A stretch of 12,911 nt of DNA, from assembly GCA_019247135.1 (NCBI GenBank), contig JAFAPL010001110.1:1-12911 (forward strand), written 5' to 3'. Shown piece after piece: positions 1 through 6,753 of this stretch. This stretch comes from Chloroflexota bacterium (GTDB lineage Bacteria > Chloroflexota > UBA6077 > CF-72). The position numbers and the translations under genes were made by a program. The notes under the pieces are model-generated. The model saw only the letters and a list, made by a program, of their open reading frames with translations, made no database searches and was not told where the DNA came from. The first letter of the stretch is position 1; every line of letters starts with the position of its first letter.

Positions 1-1007
1 TCGAGTACCTGCTCCGCGGAGATGACACGCGCGTCACGTCGACCGTCTTTCAGTCCGACCGCCAGGGCGTGCATCGCGCGCACCGGATCGAGGAAATTGG
101 AGCTGTTGGCGGAGTCGCACCCCAGCCCGACGGCGACCCCGCGCGCGCGCAACTCGGGTACTTTGCGCGTTCCGAGGCCTCCACCCTCTTTCTGTGTCGT
201 CGAGGGACAGACGACCACACTGGCGCCAGCGTCGGCGATCAATTCGACCTCGCCGTCGTCGATCCCGGCCGCGTGCGCGAGCAGGACGTTCGAGCCGAGC
301 GCGCCGGTATCGCGGAGCGACGCAGTCCAGCCGCCGCTGTGGTGTACGGTCATCCACGTTCCGAGCTCGTCAGCCAACCGTTTGGCGCCGCTAATCAACT
401 CGGAGGAGCAGGTGTCGGGCGAGAAGGGCATCGTCCATGCGCGCACCCGCCCGTCCAGCTTGCCATCGAACCGATGTACGAACTCACGGGTCCGCTGGAG
501 TGCCTGGTCGGTAGGAAAACACGGCAAGTGCAGGTCGCCGGGTGTGTCGATCAGGGAAATCCCTGTGATCACGCGGCACCCGGCCTCGGCGTAGGCCTGT
601 AAACAGGCGTCGACGTACTTCGTCGACCCTGGGTCGACAAACGTCACCGTGCCGTTCTTCACCAGCTCGACAATGGCCAGCAGGGACGTGGCGTACTCCT
701 CCTGCTCGGTCATCGCGGATTGCAGCCTGAACACTTCGCGCAAGCGTTCGCGGCCGACGAAGTCGTCAGGAAAATTGCCACGGACGGCGTGCGCATACGA
801 AATGTGCATGTGCCCGTTCACGAAGGCTGGCGTGATGACGCAGCCAGTCGCATCGATGGTCTGGTCGGCGGGGACGTCTTTCAGTTCTGCCGTCTTGCCG
901 ACCCTGGTGATGCGTCCATCCTCCACGAGTACGGCGCCGTCGCTCAGGATGCGACGTTGAGCATCGAGCGTGATGACGTACGCGGCGTTTGCGATCTTCA
1001 GTGTCAC
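1..1007 (-). CDS. Amidohydrolase of the TrzA/AtzB/SAH-deaminase-like superfamily (3' end outside window)
   Basis: The minus-strand reading frame is open from a GTG at 1007 to the left edge, giving 335 complete codons with no stop. The protein starts VTLKIANAAYVITLDA and has the N-terminal beta-sandwich segment of cyclic amidohydrolases, followed by the metal-binding barrel. Visible motifs are FVNGHMHISYAH (H66 and H68, the HxH metal pair), MTVHHSGG (H222/H223), LLAHAAG (H245) and GLGCDSANSS (D298, the metal-ligand Asp). These enzymes hydrolyse deaminatable or chlorinated ring substrates or amides using one metal ion in the cytoplasm. The Glu normally following the third His (HxxE) is Gly225 here, and the region between H223 and H245 is shorter than in typical deaminases, so activity is uncertain. 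The GTG overlaps the upstream monooxygenase stop by 4 bp (GTGA), so it is the last visible gene of a coupled operon. The fold assignment is firm; the substrate is unknown. Confidence 0.88.
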   Translation of the reverse strand, partial: MTLKIANAAYVITLDAQRRILSDGAVLVEDGRITRVGKTAELKDVPADQTIDATGCVITPAFVNGHMHISYAHAVRGNFPDDFVGRERLREVFRLQSAMTEQEEYATSLLAIVELVKNGTVTFVDPGSTKYVDACLQAYAEAGCRVITGISLIDTPGDLHLPCFPTDQALQRTREFVHRFDGKLDGRVRAWTMPFSPDTCSSELISGAKRLADELGTWMTVHHSGGWTASLRDTGALGSNVLLAHAAGIDDGEVELIADAGASVVVCPSTTQKEGGGLGTRKVPELRARGVAVGLGCDSANSSNFLDPVRAMHALAVGLKDGRRDARVISAEQVL

Positions 1008-2155
1008 GCCGTGACCAGCGCGTCCGCACGCAACGATGGCAGCACTCTGGTGCCGAACAGCTCGATGCAGCGCACGGTATCCGAGTGACTCATATAGCCA
1101 TCGTGCGCCCACAGGCACATGTGGCCGATGCCGAGGCTGTCGCGGATATAGCGCAGCTTCTCGATCACCGTCTCAGGCGTGCCTACGACGACCTGGTAGT
1201 TGTCTTGCGCTTCCTGGTACGCCTGACTGTCGAATGGCTTGGAGACGGCGCGCAAGCGGCGCACGCCAGCGAAGTCGATCGAGGCATAGCCAGGCGGCGC
1301 CATCCACTCGCGTGGTTGCTTGTTGAGCGCGCCGTTCTGCCAGAAGAAATTACGGCCCTCGGTCTGCGCCTTCTCTTCGGTCTCGGCCACGAACGTTCGC
1401 ACCAGATACCCGATGTGCTCAGGGGTCATCTCGTACCCGCATTCCTCGGCAGTGTCGCGGTACAGCGCGACGAGCTCTTTCGTCTGCTCGAGTGAGGAGC
1501 CGAGCACGACATATGGATAGCGATGCTTCGCGGCCCAGATCACCGTTTCGGGACTGGCCGTGCCCGGGACCATGATCGGCGGATGCGGTTTCTGGAGCGG
1601 CAGCGCCCACGGATTTACCACCCGATAGGAGAAATGCTTGCCCTCCCAGCGAAACGGACCGGGCCGTGTCCACGCGTCGATGATGAAGTCGTGCGCTTCC
1701 TCGAAGCGTTCGCGGTTGTAGGCCGGATTGACGTTGTTCGCGAGCTGTTCGACGCCGCCACCGCGCACAAAGCCTGAGATAAGTCGCCCGCGAGAGATGC
1801 AATCGATCATCGCCAGCTCTTCGGCGAGTCGCAGCGGGTTGTCGACCACCGGCAGCGGTGCACCGAGCATCAGGATCCTGGCCTGTCTGGTGATCTTTGC
1901 CAGGACCGCGCCGGTGATCGTGATCGACGCTTGCATGCAGAAAGGCGCGGTATGGTGCTCGTTGATCATGATGCCGTCGAAGCCAACCTCGTCGGCAACC
2001 TGATACTCGTCGTGATACCGGTTGTAGAGCTCGCTGGCGATTTCCGCATTGAACAATGTGTTCGGAAGTGTCAGACGGAGTGACGGATATTGATCTTGAA
2101 CAGCTGGGTCGTAGGCCGTATACGGCTGCTCGGTGAAGTAGTAATACTGCGTCAT
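1004..2155 (-). CDS. LLM-class (luciferase-like) flavin-dependent monooxygenase
   Basis: This 383-aa protein has the bacterial-luciferase-like TIM-barrel pattern. It has an N-terminal beta/alpha unit, then GFDGIMINEHHTAPF with the EHH motif at residues 66-68, then the family signature AEELAMIDCISRGRLISGF at 111-129, a later PHPPIMVPGTASPE segment and a C-terminal VVGTPETVIEKL segment. The length is normal for the family. Members use reduced flavin (FMNH2, less often F420) and oxygen to oxidise aldehydes, ketones or N-heterocycles in the cytoplasm. No flavin reductase is encoded nearby, so reduced flavin would have to come from elsewhere. The ATG overlaps the stop of the alpha/beta-hydrolase gene (ATGA), and its own stop overlaps the amidohydrolase start (GTGA). 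It is not recognisably RutA, SsuD or LuxA; the substrate cannot be assigned from sequence. Confidence 0.93.
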   Translation of the reverse strand: MTQYYYFTEQPYTAYDPAVQDQYPSLRLTLPNTLFNAEIASELYNRYHDEYQVADEVGFDGIMINEHHTAPFCMQASITITGAVLAKITRQARILMLGAPLPVVDNPLRLAEELAMIDCISRGRLISGFVRGGGVEQLANNVNPAYNRERFEEAHDFIIDAWTRPGPFRWEGKHFSYRVVNPWALPLQKPHPPIMVPGTASPETVIWAAKHRYPYVVLGSSLEQTKELVALYRDTAEECGYEMTPEHIGYLVRTFVAETEEKAQTEGRNFFWQNGALNKQPREWMAPPGYASIDFAGVRRLRAVSKPFDSQAYQEAQDNYQVVVGTPETVIEKLRYIRDSLGIGHMCLWAHDGYMSHSDTVRCIELFGTRVLPSLRADALVTA

Positions 2156-2922
2156 TGGCCTATAACCTCAGCTAAAGCATCTGGTTGGTCCAGGTGCGCA
2201 AAATGGCCGCAATCGCGCAAAATGCGCAGCTCTGCTCGTGGGATCGATTGCGCGTAGCGTTCGGCGCACTCGGCTGGCACGATGGTGTCGTGGTCGCCGC
2301 GCACGATGAGTGTTGGCAGGTCGATTTTGCCGAGCATGCCCTCGAGCGAAGGGTCGTACATGTACGGGCGGAAGCACATGCGCATCGTCATGGTTCGACC
2401 AGCCTCGCGCATGCCGCCGTATTCAGGAATGCCTCCACCATAGAGTCTTTCGTACTCCGGCGCGGAGTGGAAGTCAGCGAACCCGCTCTCTATCACCTTG
2501 CGCCAGGGCATCACGAAAATATCGGCAATCTCGCCGCGTTTGGGGCGCAGGCCCGCGGGATTCACGAGCACCAGTCGCCGCAAGCGTGATGTGCACATCA
2601 CCGCCATCTCGGTCGCGATCCACCCGCCCAGGCCGACGCCAACCAGGGTGACATCTCCAAGTGCCTCGGTTTGCAAGAACCAGTTGTAGAAGATGGCCTG
2701 GTGGTGGACCGAAGTGATCCACTCCGGCGCGGGCGTCCGTCCATAGCCGGGATGGGATGGCGCGTACACGCTGAACCCGTGGCACAAGGCATCGTGGAAG
2801 CTGAGCCAGCCTTCGTCCCCTTCAACGCCGTGCAGAAAGAGGCATGCTGGCCCGGAGCCGCCTTTGAGAAGGTGGAGCTCAGTGGCGCCGACCTGGACCT
2901 GCTCGGTCCCGCCGGTAATCAC
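2152..2922 (-). CDS. Alpha/beta-hydrolase-fold protein lacking the nucleophile serine
   Basis: The 256-aa protein has the full alpha/beta-hydrolase layout. The oxyanion-hole motif LFLHGVEG is at about 28-35, the nucleophile-elbow position reads LVGVGLGGWIA (93-103), VRGDHDTIVP carries the acid Asp212, and DCGHFAHLDQP carries His240. In active esterases the elbow is G-x-S-x-G; here it is G-V-G-L-G, so residue 97 is Gly and the nucleophile is absent. Asp and His of the triad remain. The protein may be a non-hydrolytic member, such as a lyase, cofactor-independent oxygenase or binding partner, or may use another mechanism. The start is GTG at 2922, overlapping the aminotransferase stop by 4 bp (GTGA). 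Its stop overlaps the monooxygenase ATG (ATGA). The closest analogy is to RutD-like or meta-cleavage-hydrolase-like proteins, without orthology being claimed. Confidence 0.9.
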   Translation of the reverse strand: MITGGTEQVQVGATELHLLKGGSGPACLFLHGVEGDEGWLSFHDALCHGFSVYAPSHPGYGRTPAPEWITSVHHQAIFYNWFLQTEALGDVTLVGVGLGGWIATEMAVMCTSRLRRLVLVNPAGLRPKRGEIADIFVMPWRKVIESGFADFHSAPEYERLYGGGIPEYGGMREAGRTMTMRMCFRPYMYDPSLEGMLGKIDLPTLIVRGDHDTIVPAECAERYAQSIPRAELRILRDCGHFAHLDQPDALAEVIGQ

Positions 2923-4262
2923 GCGAGCTGCGCTTCGAGGTCGAACAGCGCGCGATCGATCGAACCGACCAGGTCCTCGATCTGATCAGGAGTGATCGTC
3001 AGCGGCGGCGTTACCAGTGCATGGTCGCCCACCTGGCCGTCAGCGCCAGCCTGGCCAGGGTAGACGGCCGCGCCGTTCTCGATGCACGCCCTGGCGAATC
3101 GGAACGCCAGTCCGTCTTCGATCGGGAACGGTTCTTTCGTAGTAGGGTCGTGCACCAGCTCTACGCCGAGCATCAGGCCGAGCCCGCGGACGTCCCCGAG
3201 GATGCGATGGCTCTCGACTAACGAGGACAGCCCGCCAAACAGCTCAGCGCCGCGTTCACGAGCAGCCTGGACAAGCTCGTGCTGCTCGATATAGTCAAGT
3301 ACGGCGAGGCCGGCGGCGGCTGTCACCGGGTTCTGCGCGTACGTGTGCCCGGCGATCCAGGGGGTACCCGCCCGGCGCAGCGGACCGACCACGTCTTCGT
3401 GCGCCATCAACACCGCCAGTGGCGCATAGCCGCCGCTCACGCCTTTGGCGGCCACGAGGATGTCCGGTGCGACGTCCCAGTGCTCGATCGCGAACCATCG
3501 TCCCGTGCGCCCGAAGCCGCTCATCACCTCATCGGCGATGAAGAGCACGTCGTACCGGTCGCAGATGTCTCGGATGCGTTGGAAGTAGCCTGGTGGCGCC
3601 GGAACACCACCCATGGTTGCGCCTACGACCGGCTCGGCGATGAAGCAGCTGATATTCTCGGCGCCAAACCAGCGGATCGTGCGCTCCAGTTCGTCGGCGC
3701 AGCGGAGGCTGCCGCCCGCGCAGTCTTCGCAGCGATACGCGTACGCGGGTGGGATCTTCGGCATGTCGTGCACCATCGGTTGGTATGCCCGCCGACGGCC
3801 GGTGTTGCCGCTGAATCCAGTTGCGCCCAGGGTCATACCGTGAAAGCCCTGCCAGCGACTGATGACCAGGTGTTTCTCGGGTCGCTTCTGAGACATCCAG
3901 TGCTGCCGCGCGAGCTTGACAGCACCTTCGGTCACCTCGGAGCCGCTGTTGAACAGGGCGACATTGGTCAGCCCGACCGGCGTGAGCTCCGCAATCCGTT
4001 CCGCGAGTGTTTGCGCTGGTTCCGACTGAAACTGCGTCCAGGGCACAAATGCGACGGTCCGTAGCTGGCGTTCGATGGCGTCGACGATCTCTGGCACGGC
4101 ATGTCCGACTGATGTCACGGCGCCGACGCCGCCGGCCGCGTCGATGAACCGTCGACCCTCCCGGTCGTAGAGGTAGACGCCCTCCCCACGCGTGATGACG
4201 GGCAGGTCGCCTTGCAATCGAGGAAAGAAGCTCGCCGCAGTCGCGCGTTGCGTTACTGCCAC
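2919..4262 (-). CDS. Class III PLP-dependent aminotransferase (omega-aminotransferase type)
   Basis: With the start at GTG 4262 the protein is 447 aa, the usual length for class III aminotransferases. It carries VYLYDREGRRFIDAAGG near the N-terminus, FNSGSE at 105-109 for PLP phosphate binding, FIADEVMSGFGRTG with Asp244 that contacts the PLP ring nitrogen, and AAKGVSGGYAPL with the Schiff-base Lys273. The family moves an amino group between an omega-amine, diamine or beta-amino acid and a keto acid such as pyruvate or 2-oxoglutarate. I chose GTG 4262 because GGAGG lies 4 nt upstream and the overlap with the P450 gene shrinks to 10 bp. A GTG at 4310 would give 463 aa but has no visible ribosome binding site. 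Cysteines at 178, 181 and 188 form a CxxC-type cluster also seen in relatives. Its place after a P450 suggests it acts on a carbonyl or amine product of oxidation; this is inference. Confidence 0.94.
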   Translation of the reverse strand: MAVTQRATAASFFPRLQGDLPVITRGEGVYLYDREGRRFIDAAGGVGAVTSVGHAVPEIVDAIERQLRTVAFVPWTQFQSEPAQTLAERIAELTPVGLTNVALFNSGSEVTEGAVKLARQHWMSQKRPEKHLVISRWQGFHGMTLGATGFSGNTGRRRAYQPMVHDMPKIPPAYAYRCEDCAGGSLRCADELERTIRWFGAENISCFIAEPVVGATMGGVPAPPGYFQRIRDICDRYDVLFIADEVMSGFGRTGRWFAIEHWDVAPDILVAAKGVSGGYAPLAVLMAHEDVVGPLRRAGTPWIAGHTYAQNPVTAAAGLAVLDYIEQHELVQAARERGAELFGGLSSLVESHRILGDVRGLGLMLGVELVHDPTTKEPFPIEDGLAFRFARACIENGAAVYPGQAGADGQVGDHALVTPPLTITPDQIEDLVGSIDRALFDLEAQLA

Positions 4263-5491
4263 GCCACCTCCAGCGAACGCAGTCCCCGCAACACGAATGT
4301 CGAGCGCCACTTCGGCTTATCGTCGAGCACTCGCAGCGCGGGTGCTCGCTTCAAAAGCGTCGCGATGGCGATCTGGGCCTCGAGTCGTGCGAGCGGCGCG
4401 CCGACGCAGTAGTGGATGCCAGCCGCGAAGCTCAAGTGCTGGCCGGCGTTCTCTCGTTTCACGTCGAGACGATCTGGCTCGGTGAATTGGCGCGGATCAC
4501 GATTGGCAGCGCCGACGAGTAACGTCACGCGATCACCTTTCTTGTAAGCGCGGCCGCGCAATGAGAAATCCTCCGTGGCGATACGGCCGGTGCGTTGAAC
4601 CGGGCTGTCGTACCTGAGCAGTTCTTCGACCGCGTTGCCGATCAGGCTCGGGTCATCTCGCAGTCGTTTCAGCTCACCCGGATGCCTGAGCAGGGCCAGC
4701 ACGCCGTTGCCGATCAGGTTCACCGTCGTCTCGTGACCTGCGAAAAACAGCAGAACGCAGGTGGCGAGTAGCTCGTCCTCACTCAGGCGATCGCCAGCTT
4801 GCTCGGCAGCGATGAGTCCACTCAGCAGGTCCGCGCCGGGCTGGTGTCGGCGCCTGGCGATCAGCTGACGGAAGTAGTCGGTCAGCCCGGCTGCCGCCGC
4901 GTTGCCCTGCATGATGAACTCCGAGTCAACAAGGGTGAGGTTGTCCAGCCCACGCGCGAGCGCGGCGGACCATGCGCCGAAGCGCCCGCGGTCTTCCGTC
5001 GGTACCCCGAGTAGATCGCAAATGACGAGCACCGGCACCTGGTAGGCGTACGCGTTGACCAGGTCGAAGCTGGGCCTGTCCGCCTGACGATCGAGCAGCT
5101 CCTCGACGACAGCCGCGATCGCGGGCCGCAGTTGGTCCACGGTGCGCGGCGTGAACGCTTTGCTGACCAGTCCGCGCAATCGCGTGTGGTTCGGCGGGTC
5201 CATGAACAGGAACCACAGCGCGTACGAATCCGACAATGGTCCTTCGCCGAGCGCTTTCGTTGCCGCTTCGCGGAACGCATCGCGGCCAAAGCGCGTGTCA
5301 CGCAGAATTGCCTGTACGTCGGCGTGGCTGCTGAACAACGTCCCGCGAACGTGCGGCATCTGGGGCAGCGTGTAGTCGGTCGGGCCCGCGCGCAGCATCT
5401 CCCGGTACCAGGGATACGGGTCGATCAGGAGCTCCGGCGCGAACAGGTCGAGGACCGGCGCGACCGGCTCTACGTTTTCGGAGAGAGTCAT
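4253..5491 (-). CDS. Cytochrome P450 monooxygenase (bacterial class I type)
   Basis: This 412-aa soluble P450 has all hallmark motifs: the I-helix oxygen-activation motif AGHETT at 251-256, the K-helix ExxR as E290-L-L-R293, and the heme-binding loop FAAGIHYCVGAPLARLE with the axial cysteine at 362. The F-A-A-G form replaces the commoner F-G-x-G at the second position, a tolerated change. WFLFMDPPNHTRLRGLVSKAF at 93-113 is the typical C-helix region of CYP107/CYP105-like enzymes. No membrane anchor is present, so it should be cytoplasmic. It needs a ferredoxin and ferredoxin reductase, neither of which is encoded here. It is the first gene of the five-gene minus-strand operon and probably performs the first hydroxylation or dealkylation of the pathway substrate (inference). 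The ATG at 5491 is the start that leaves a normal N-terminus; it has only a weak ribosome binding site. Confidence 0.96.
   Translation of the reverse strand: MTLSENVEPVAPVLDLFAPELLIDPYPWYREMLRAGPTDYTLPQMPHVRGTLFSSHADVQAILRDTRFGRDAFREAATKALGEGPLSDSYALWFLFMDPPNHTRLRGLVSKAFTPRTVDQLRPAIAAVVEELLDRQADRPSFDLVNAYAYQVPVLVICDLLGVPTEDRGRFGAWSAALARGLDNLTLVDSEFIMQGNAAAAGLTDYFRQLIARRRHQPGADLLSGLIAAEQAGDRLSEDELLATCVLLFFAGHETTVNLIGNGVLALLRHPGELKRLRDDPSLIGNAVEELLRYDSPVQRTGRIATEDFSLRGRAYKKGDRVTLLVGAANRDPRQFTEPDRLDVKRENAGQHLSFAAGIHYCVGAPLARLEAQIAIATLLKRAPALRVLDDKPKWRSTFVLRGLRSLEVAWQ
4267..4271 (-). promoter_or_regulatory. Shine-Dalgarno site deciding the aminotransferase start
   Basis: On the minus strand GGAGG is followed after 4 nt by GTG at 4262. 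The site lies inside the last codons of the P450 gene. It supports GTG 4262 over the upstream GTG at 4310, which has no purine-rich sequence before it. Confidence 0.6.
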
Positions 5492-5550
5492 TCGTTGTCG
5501 GTTCCCCCGTGGTGGCGACCATACTAAGACCAGTGCGCCGTCAACGCGAG
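5492..5550. promoter_or_regulatory. Divergent intergenic control region between P450 operon and FKBP gene
   Basis: Only 59 bp separate the P450 ATG from the FKBP ATG, so both promoters must lie here or extend into the genes. On the minus strand, TTGACG (5544-5539) precedes TATGGT (5523-5518) with a short 15-bp spacer. On the plus strand, TTGTCG (5495-5500) precedes CATACT (5520-5525) with a 19-bp spacer. The two candidate -10 boxes overlap, which would make the promoters compete. Spacers are not ideal, so this is a tentative reading. Confidence 0.35.
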
Positions 5551-5997
5551 ATGAAAACGATCACCGTTTGCCTGACGGTCGCCGTACTGTTGTTAGCGGG
5601 GTGCGGGTCGTCGGCGGCGCCCCAGGCAGCCGCACCTGGAACGACTCCTGCGCCTACGGAGGTCACCTTGGCTGATGGATTGAAATACACCGACGAGCAG
5701 GTCGGTACGGGCGCGGAAGCGCAAGCTGGCAAGACTGCCGTCGTCCACTACACAGGTTGGCTCATGGACGGCACGAAGTTCGATAGCTCATTGGACCGTA
5801 ACCAGCCGTTCTCGTTTCCAGTGGGCGGCGGCAAGGTCATCAAAGGTTGGGACGAAGGCGTGGCCGGTATGAAAGTAGGCGGCAAACGCGTGCTGATCGT
5901 CCCGCCAGAGCTGGGCTACGGATCCCGCGGCGCGGGTGGCGTCATCCCGCCGAACGCCACGCTCAAGTTCGAGGTGCAGCTCCTCGATGTGAAATAG
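5551..5997 (+). CDS. FKBP-type peptidyl-prolyl cis-trans isomerase, lipoprotein
   Basis: The 148-aa protein starts with a lipoprotein signal peptide, MKTITVCLTVAVLLLAGC, with a lipobox (L-A-G-C) at 15-18 and the lipidated Cys at 18. A Ser/Ala/Pro/Thr linker follows to about residue 38. A complete single FKBP domain runs from about 42 to 148. It shows AVVHYTGWLMDGTKFDSS (Y67, F77, D78), KVIKGWDEGVAGMKVGGKR (V96, I97, W100) and PPELGYGSRGAGGVIPPN (Y123), the ligand-pocket residues of FKBP12-like isomerases. The likely role is folding of exported proteins at the outer face of the cytoplasmic membrane. ATG 5551 is chosen because it puts the signal peptide at the N-terminus; the frame is open further upstream (to 5509) but that adds only charged residues. 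It is divergent from the P450 operon and ends 4 nt before the stop of the convergent HAD gene. Confidence 0.95.
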   Translation: MKTITVCLTVAVLLLAGCGSSAAPQAAAPGTTPAPTEVTLADGLKYTDEQVGTGAEAQAGKTAVVHYTGWLMDGTKFDSSLDRNQPFSFPVGGGKVIKGWDEGVAGMKVGGKRVLIVPPELGYGSRGAGGVIPPNATLKFEVQLLDVK

Positions 5998-6001
5998 GCA
6001 G

Positions 6002-6667
6002 CTAACCCTGCCGGAAGCGCGTCGGGTCGACGCGCAGCACGTCACCGATGCGCTCGACGGAGATGTCCGCGGCCGGATATCTCCTCAAGGTGTCCGGATC
6101 GTCCGCGTAGTGGCCCTGCTTGGGAAAAACCGTGGTGACCCGTGCGCCCCACACGTCTTTGATGGCTGACAGAATGCGCAGCTTGTCGTCCACGAGCACG
6201 TAACGCTCGGCGGGGTAGCGGTGCTCGACATCTTCGAGCTCCTGCTCCTTGTGGATGTAGATCAGAACGTTCCCCCCGACCGCCTCGAGCAGTGCCGATC
6301 GCTCGATTTTGCGTGGCTGAAAGACCACGTCGCCGTCCGTGAGGATGACCACCTGGCCGAGCTGCTTCAATCGATCGACGACGTCCAGCGACTCGGGGTA
6401 GAGGCGGTTCGCGAACGGGTAATTGATCAGATAGGAAGACACCGTCAGCAGGTGTGGGTCGCGCGGGAACTCGAGTCGGTACCGCTGGAGCGCGCCGAGA
6501 TAGTCCGCATAGCCGAGTTCCGACCGCAGCTGCTCGAAGAGCCTCCAGTAGCACTCTGTGCGATCGCGACCCACCTGGAGCTCGAGGTGCCGACGGAGAT
6601 CTTCAGTGACGCGGTCGTTGTCGAGCAGCGTGTTGTCGACGTCCAGCAAGAACACGAGGCTGGACAT
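6002..6667 (-). CDS. HAD-superfamily hydrolase (phosphatase-like)
   Basis: The 221-aa protein carries the four HAD motifs in order: FLLDVDNTLLDND with nucleophile D9 and general acid D11, VVILTDGD with Thr110 (motif II), Lys120 in QPRKIERS (motif III), and YVLVDDK with D160 and D161 (motif IV, Mg2+ binding). An all-helical cap of about 75 residues sits between motifs I and II, as in C1-cap phosphatases. Cytoplasmic phosphomonoester hydrolysis is the default expectation; the substrate is not predictable. It follows the PIG-L deacetylase gene on the same strand with a 65-bp gap made largely of repeat copies. Its start codon lies about 7 nt from the last repeat. The TAG stop is 4 nt from the FKBP stop on the other strand. 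Confidence 0.9.
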   Translation of the reverse strand: MSSLVFLLDVDNTLLDNDRVTEDLRRHLELQVGRDRTECYWRLFEQLRSELGYADYLGALQRYRLEFPRDPHLLTVSSYLINYPFANRLYPESLDVVDRLKQLGQVVILTDGDVVFQPRKIERSALLEAVGGNVLIYIHKEQELEDVEHRYPAERYVLVDDKLRILSAIKDVWGARVTTVFPKQGHYADDPDTLRRYPAADISVERIGDVLRVDPTRFRQG

Positions 6668-6673
6668 AGCCAG

Positions 6674-6753
6674 CTCAGTCTAGCCTGAAATAGCAGACGA
6701 CATACGCCTCAGTCGAGCCTGAAGTAGCAGACTCAATCGAGCCTGAAATAGCG
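6674..6753 (-). repeat. Three degenerate copies of the PIG-L gene 3' end
   Basis: On the plus strand the unit CTCARTCGAGCCTGAARTAG occurs at 6732-6753, 6708-6731 and 6674-6697, the last with TCTAG for TCGAG. Read on the minus strand, each copy encodes Y-F-R-L-D followed by TGA or, in the most distal copy, the near-identical TTTCAGGCTAGACTGAG. The first copy is the true end of the PIG-L gene. The second is 24 bp on and in frame, so reading through the first TGA would add VCYFRLD before a second stop. The third is 34 bp further and out of frame, just before the HAD start. Confidence 0.85.

Noticed and set aside
22..602. Plus-strand open frames at the left edge
   Set aside because: The minus strand encodes a recognisable amidohydrolase with metal ligands through the same bases.
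3289..3300. GATATAGTCAAG occurs both here and at about 11797-11808
   Set aside because: The first copy is explained by coding sequence of the aminotransferase; a single 12-mer match has no further support as a repeat.
3279..4064. Plus-strand open frame of 261 codons opposite the class III aminotransferase
   Set aside because: It lies wholly within a gene with clear PLP motifs and shows no family features.
4263..4310. GTG 4310 as the class III aminotransferase start
   Set aside because: It has no ribosome binding site and would overlap the P450 gene by 58 bp, while GTG 4262 has GGAGG 4 nt upstream.
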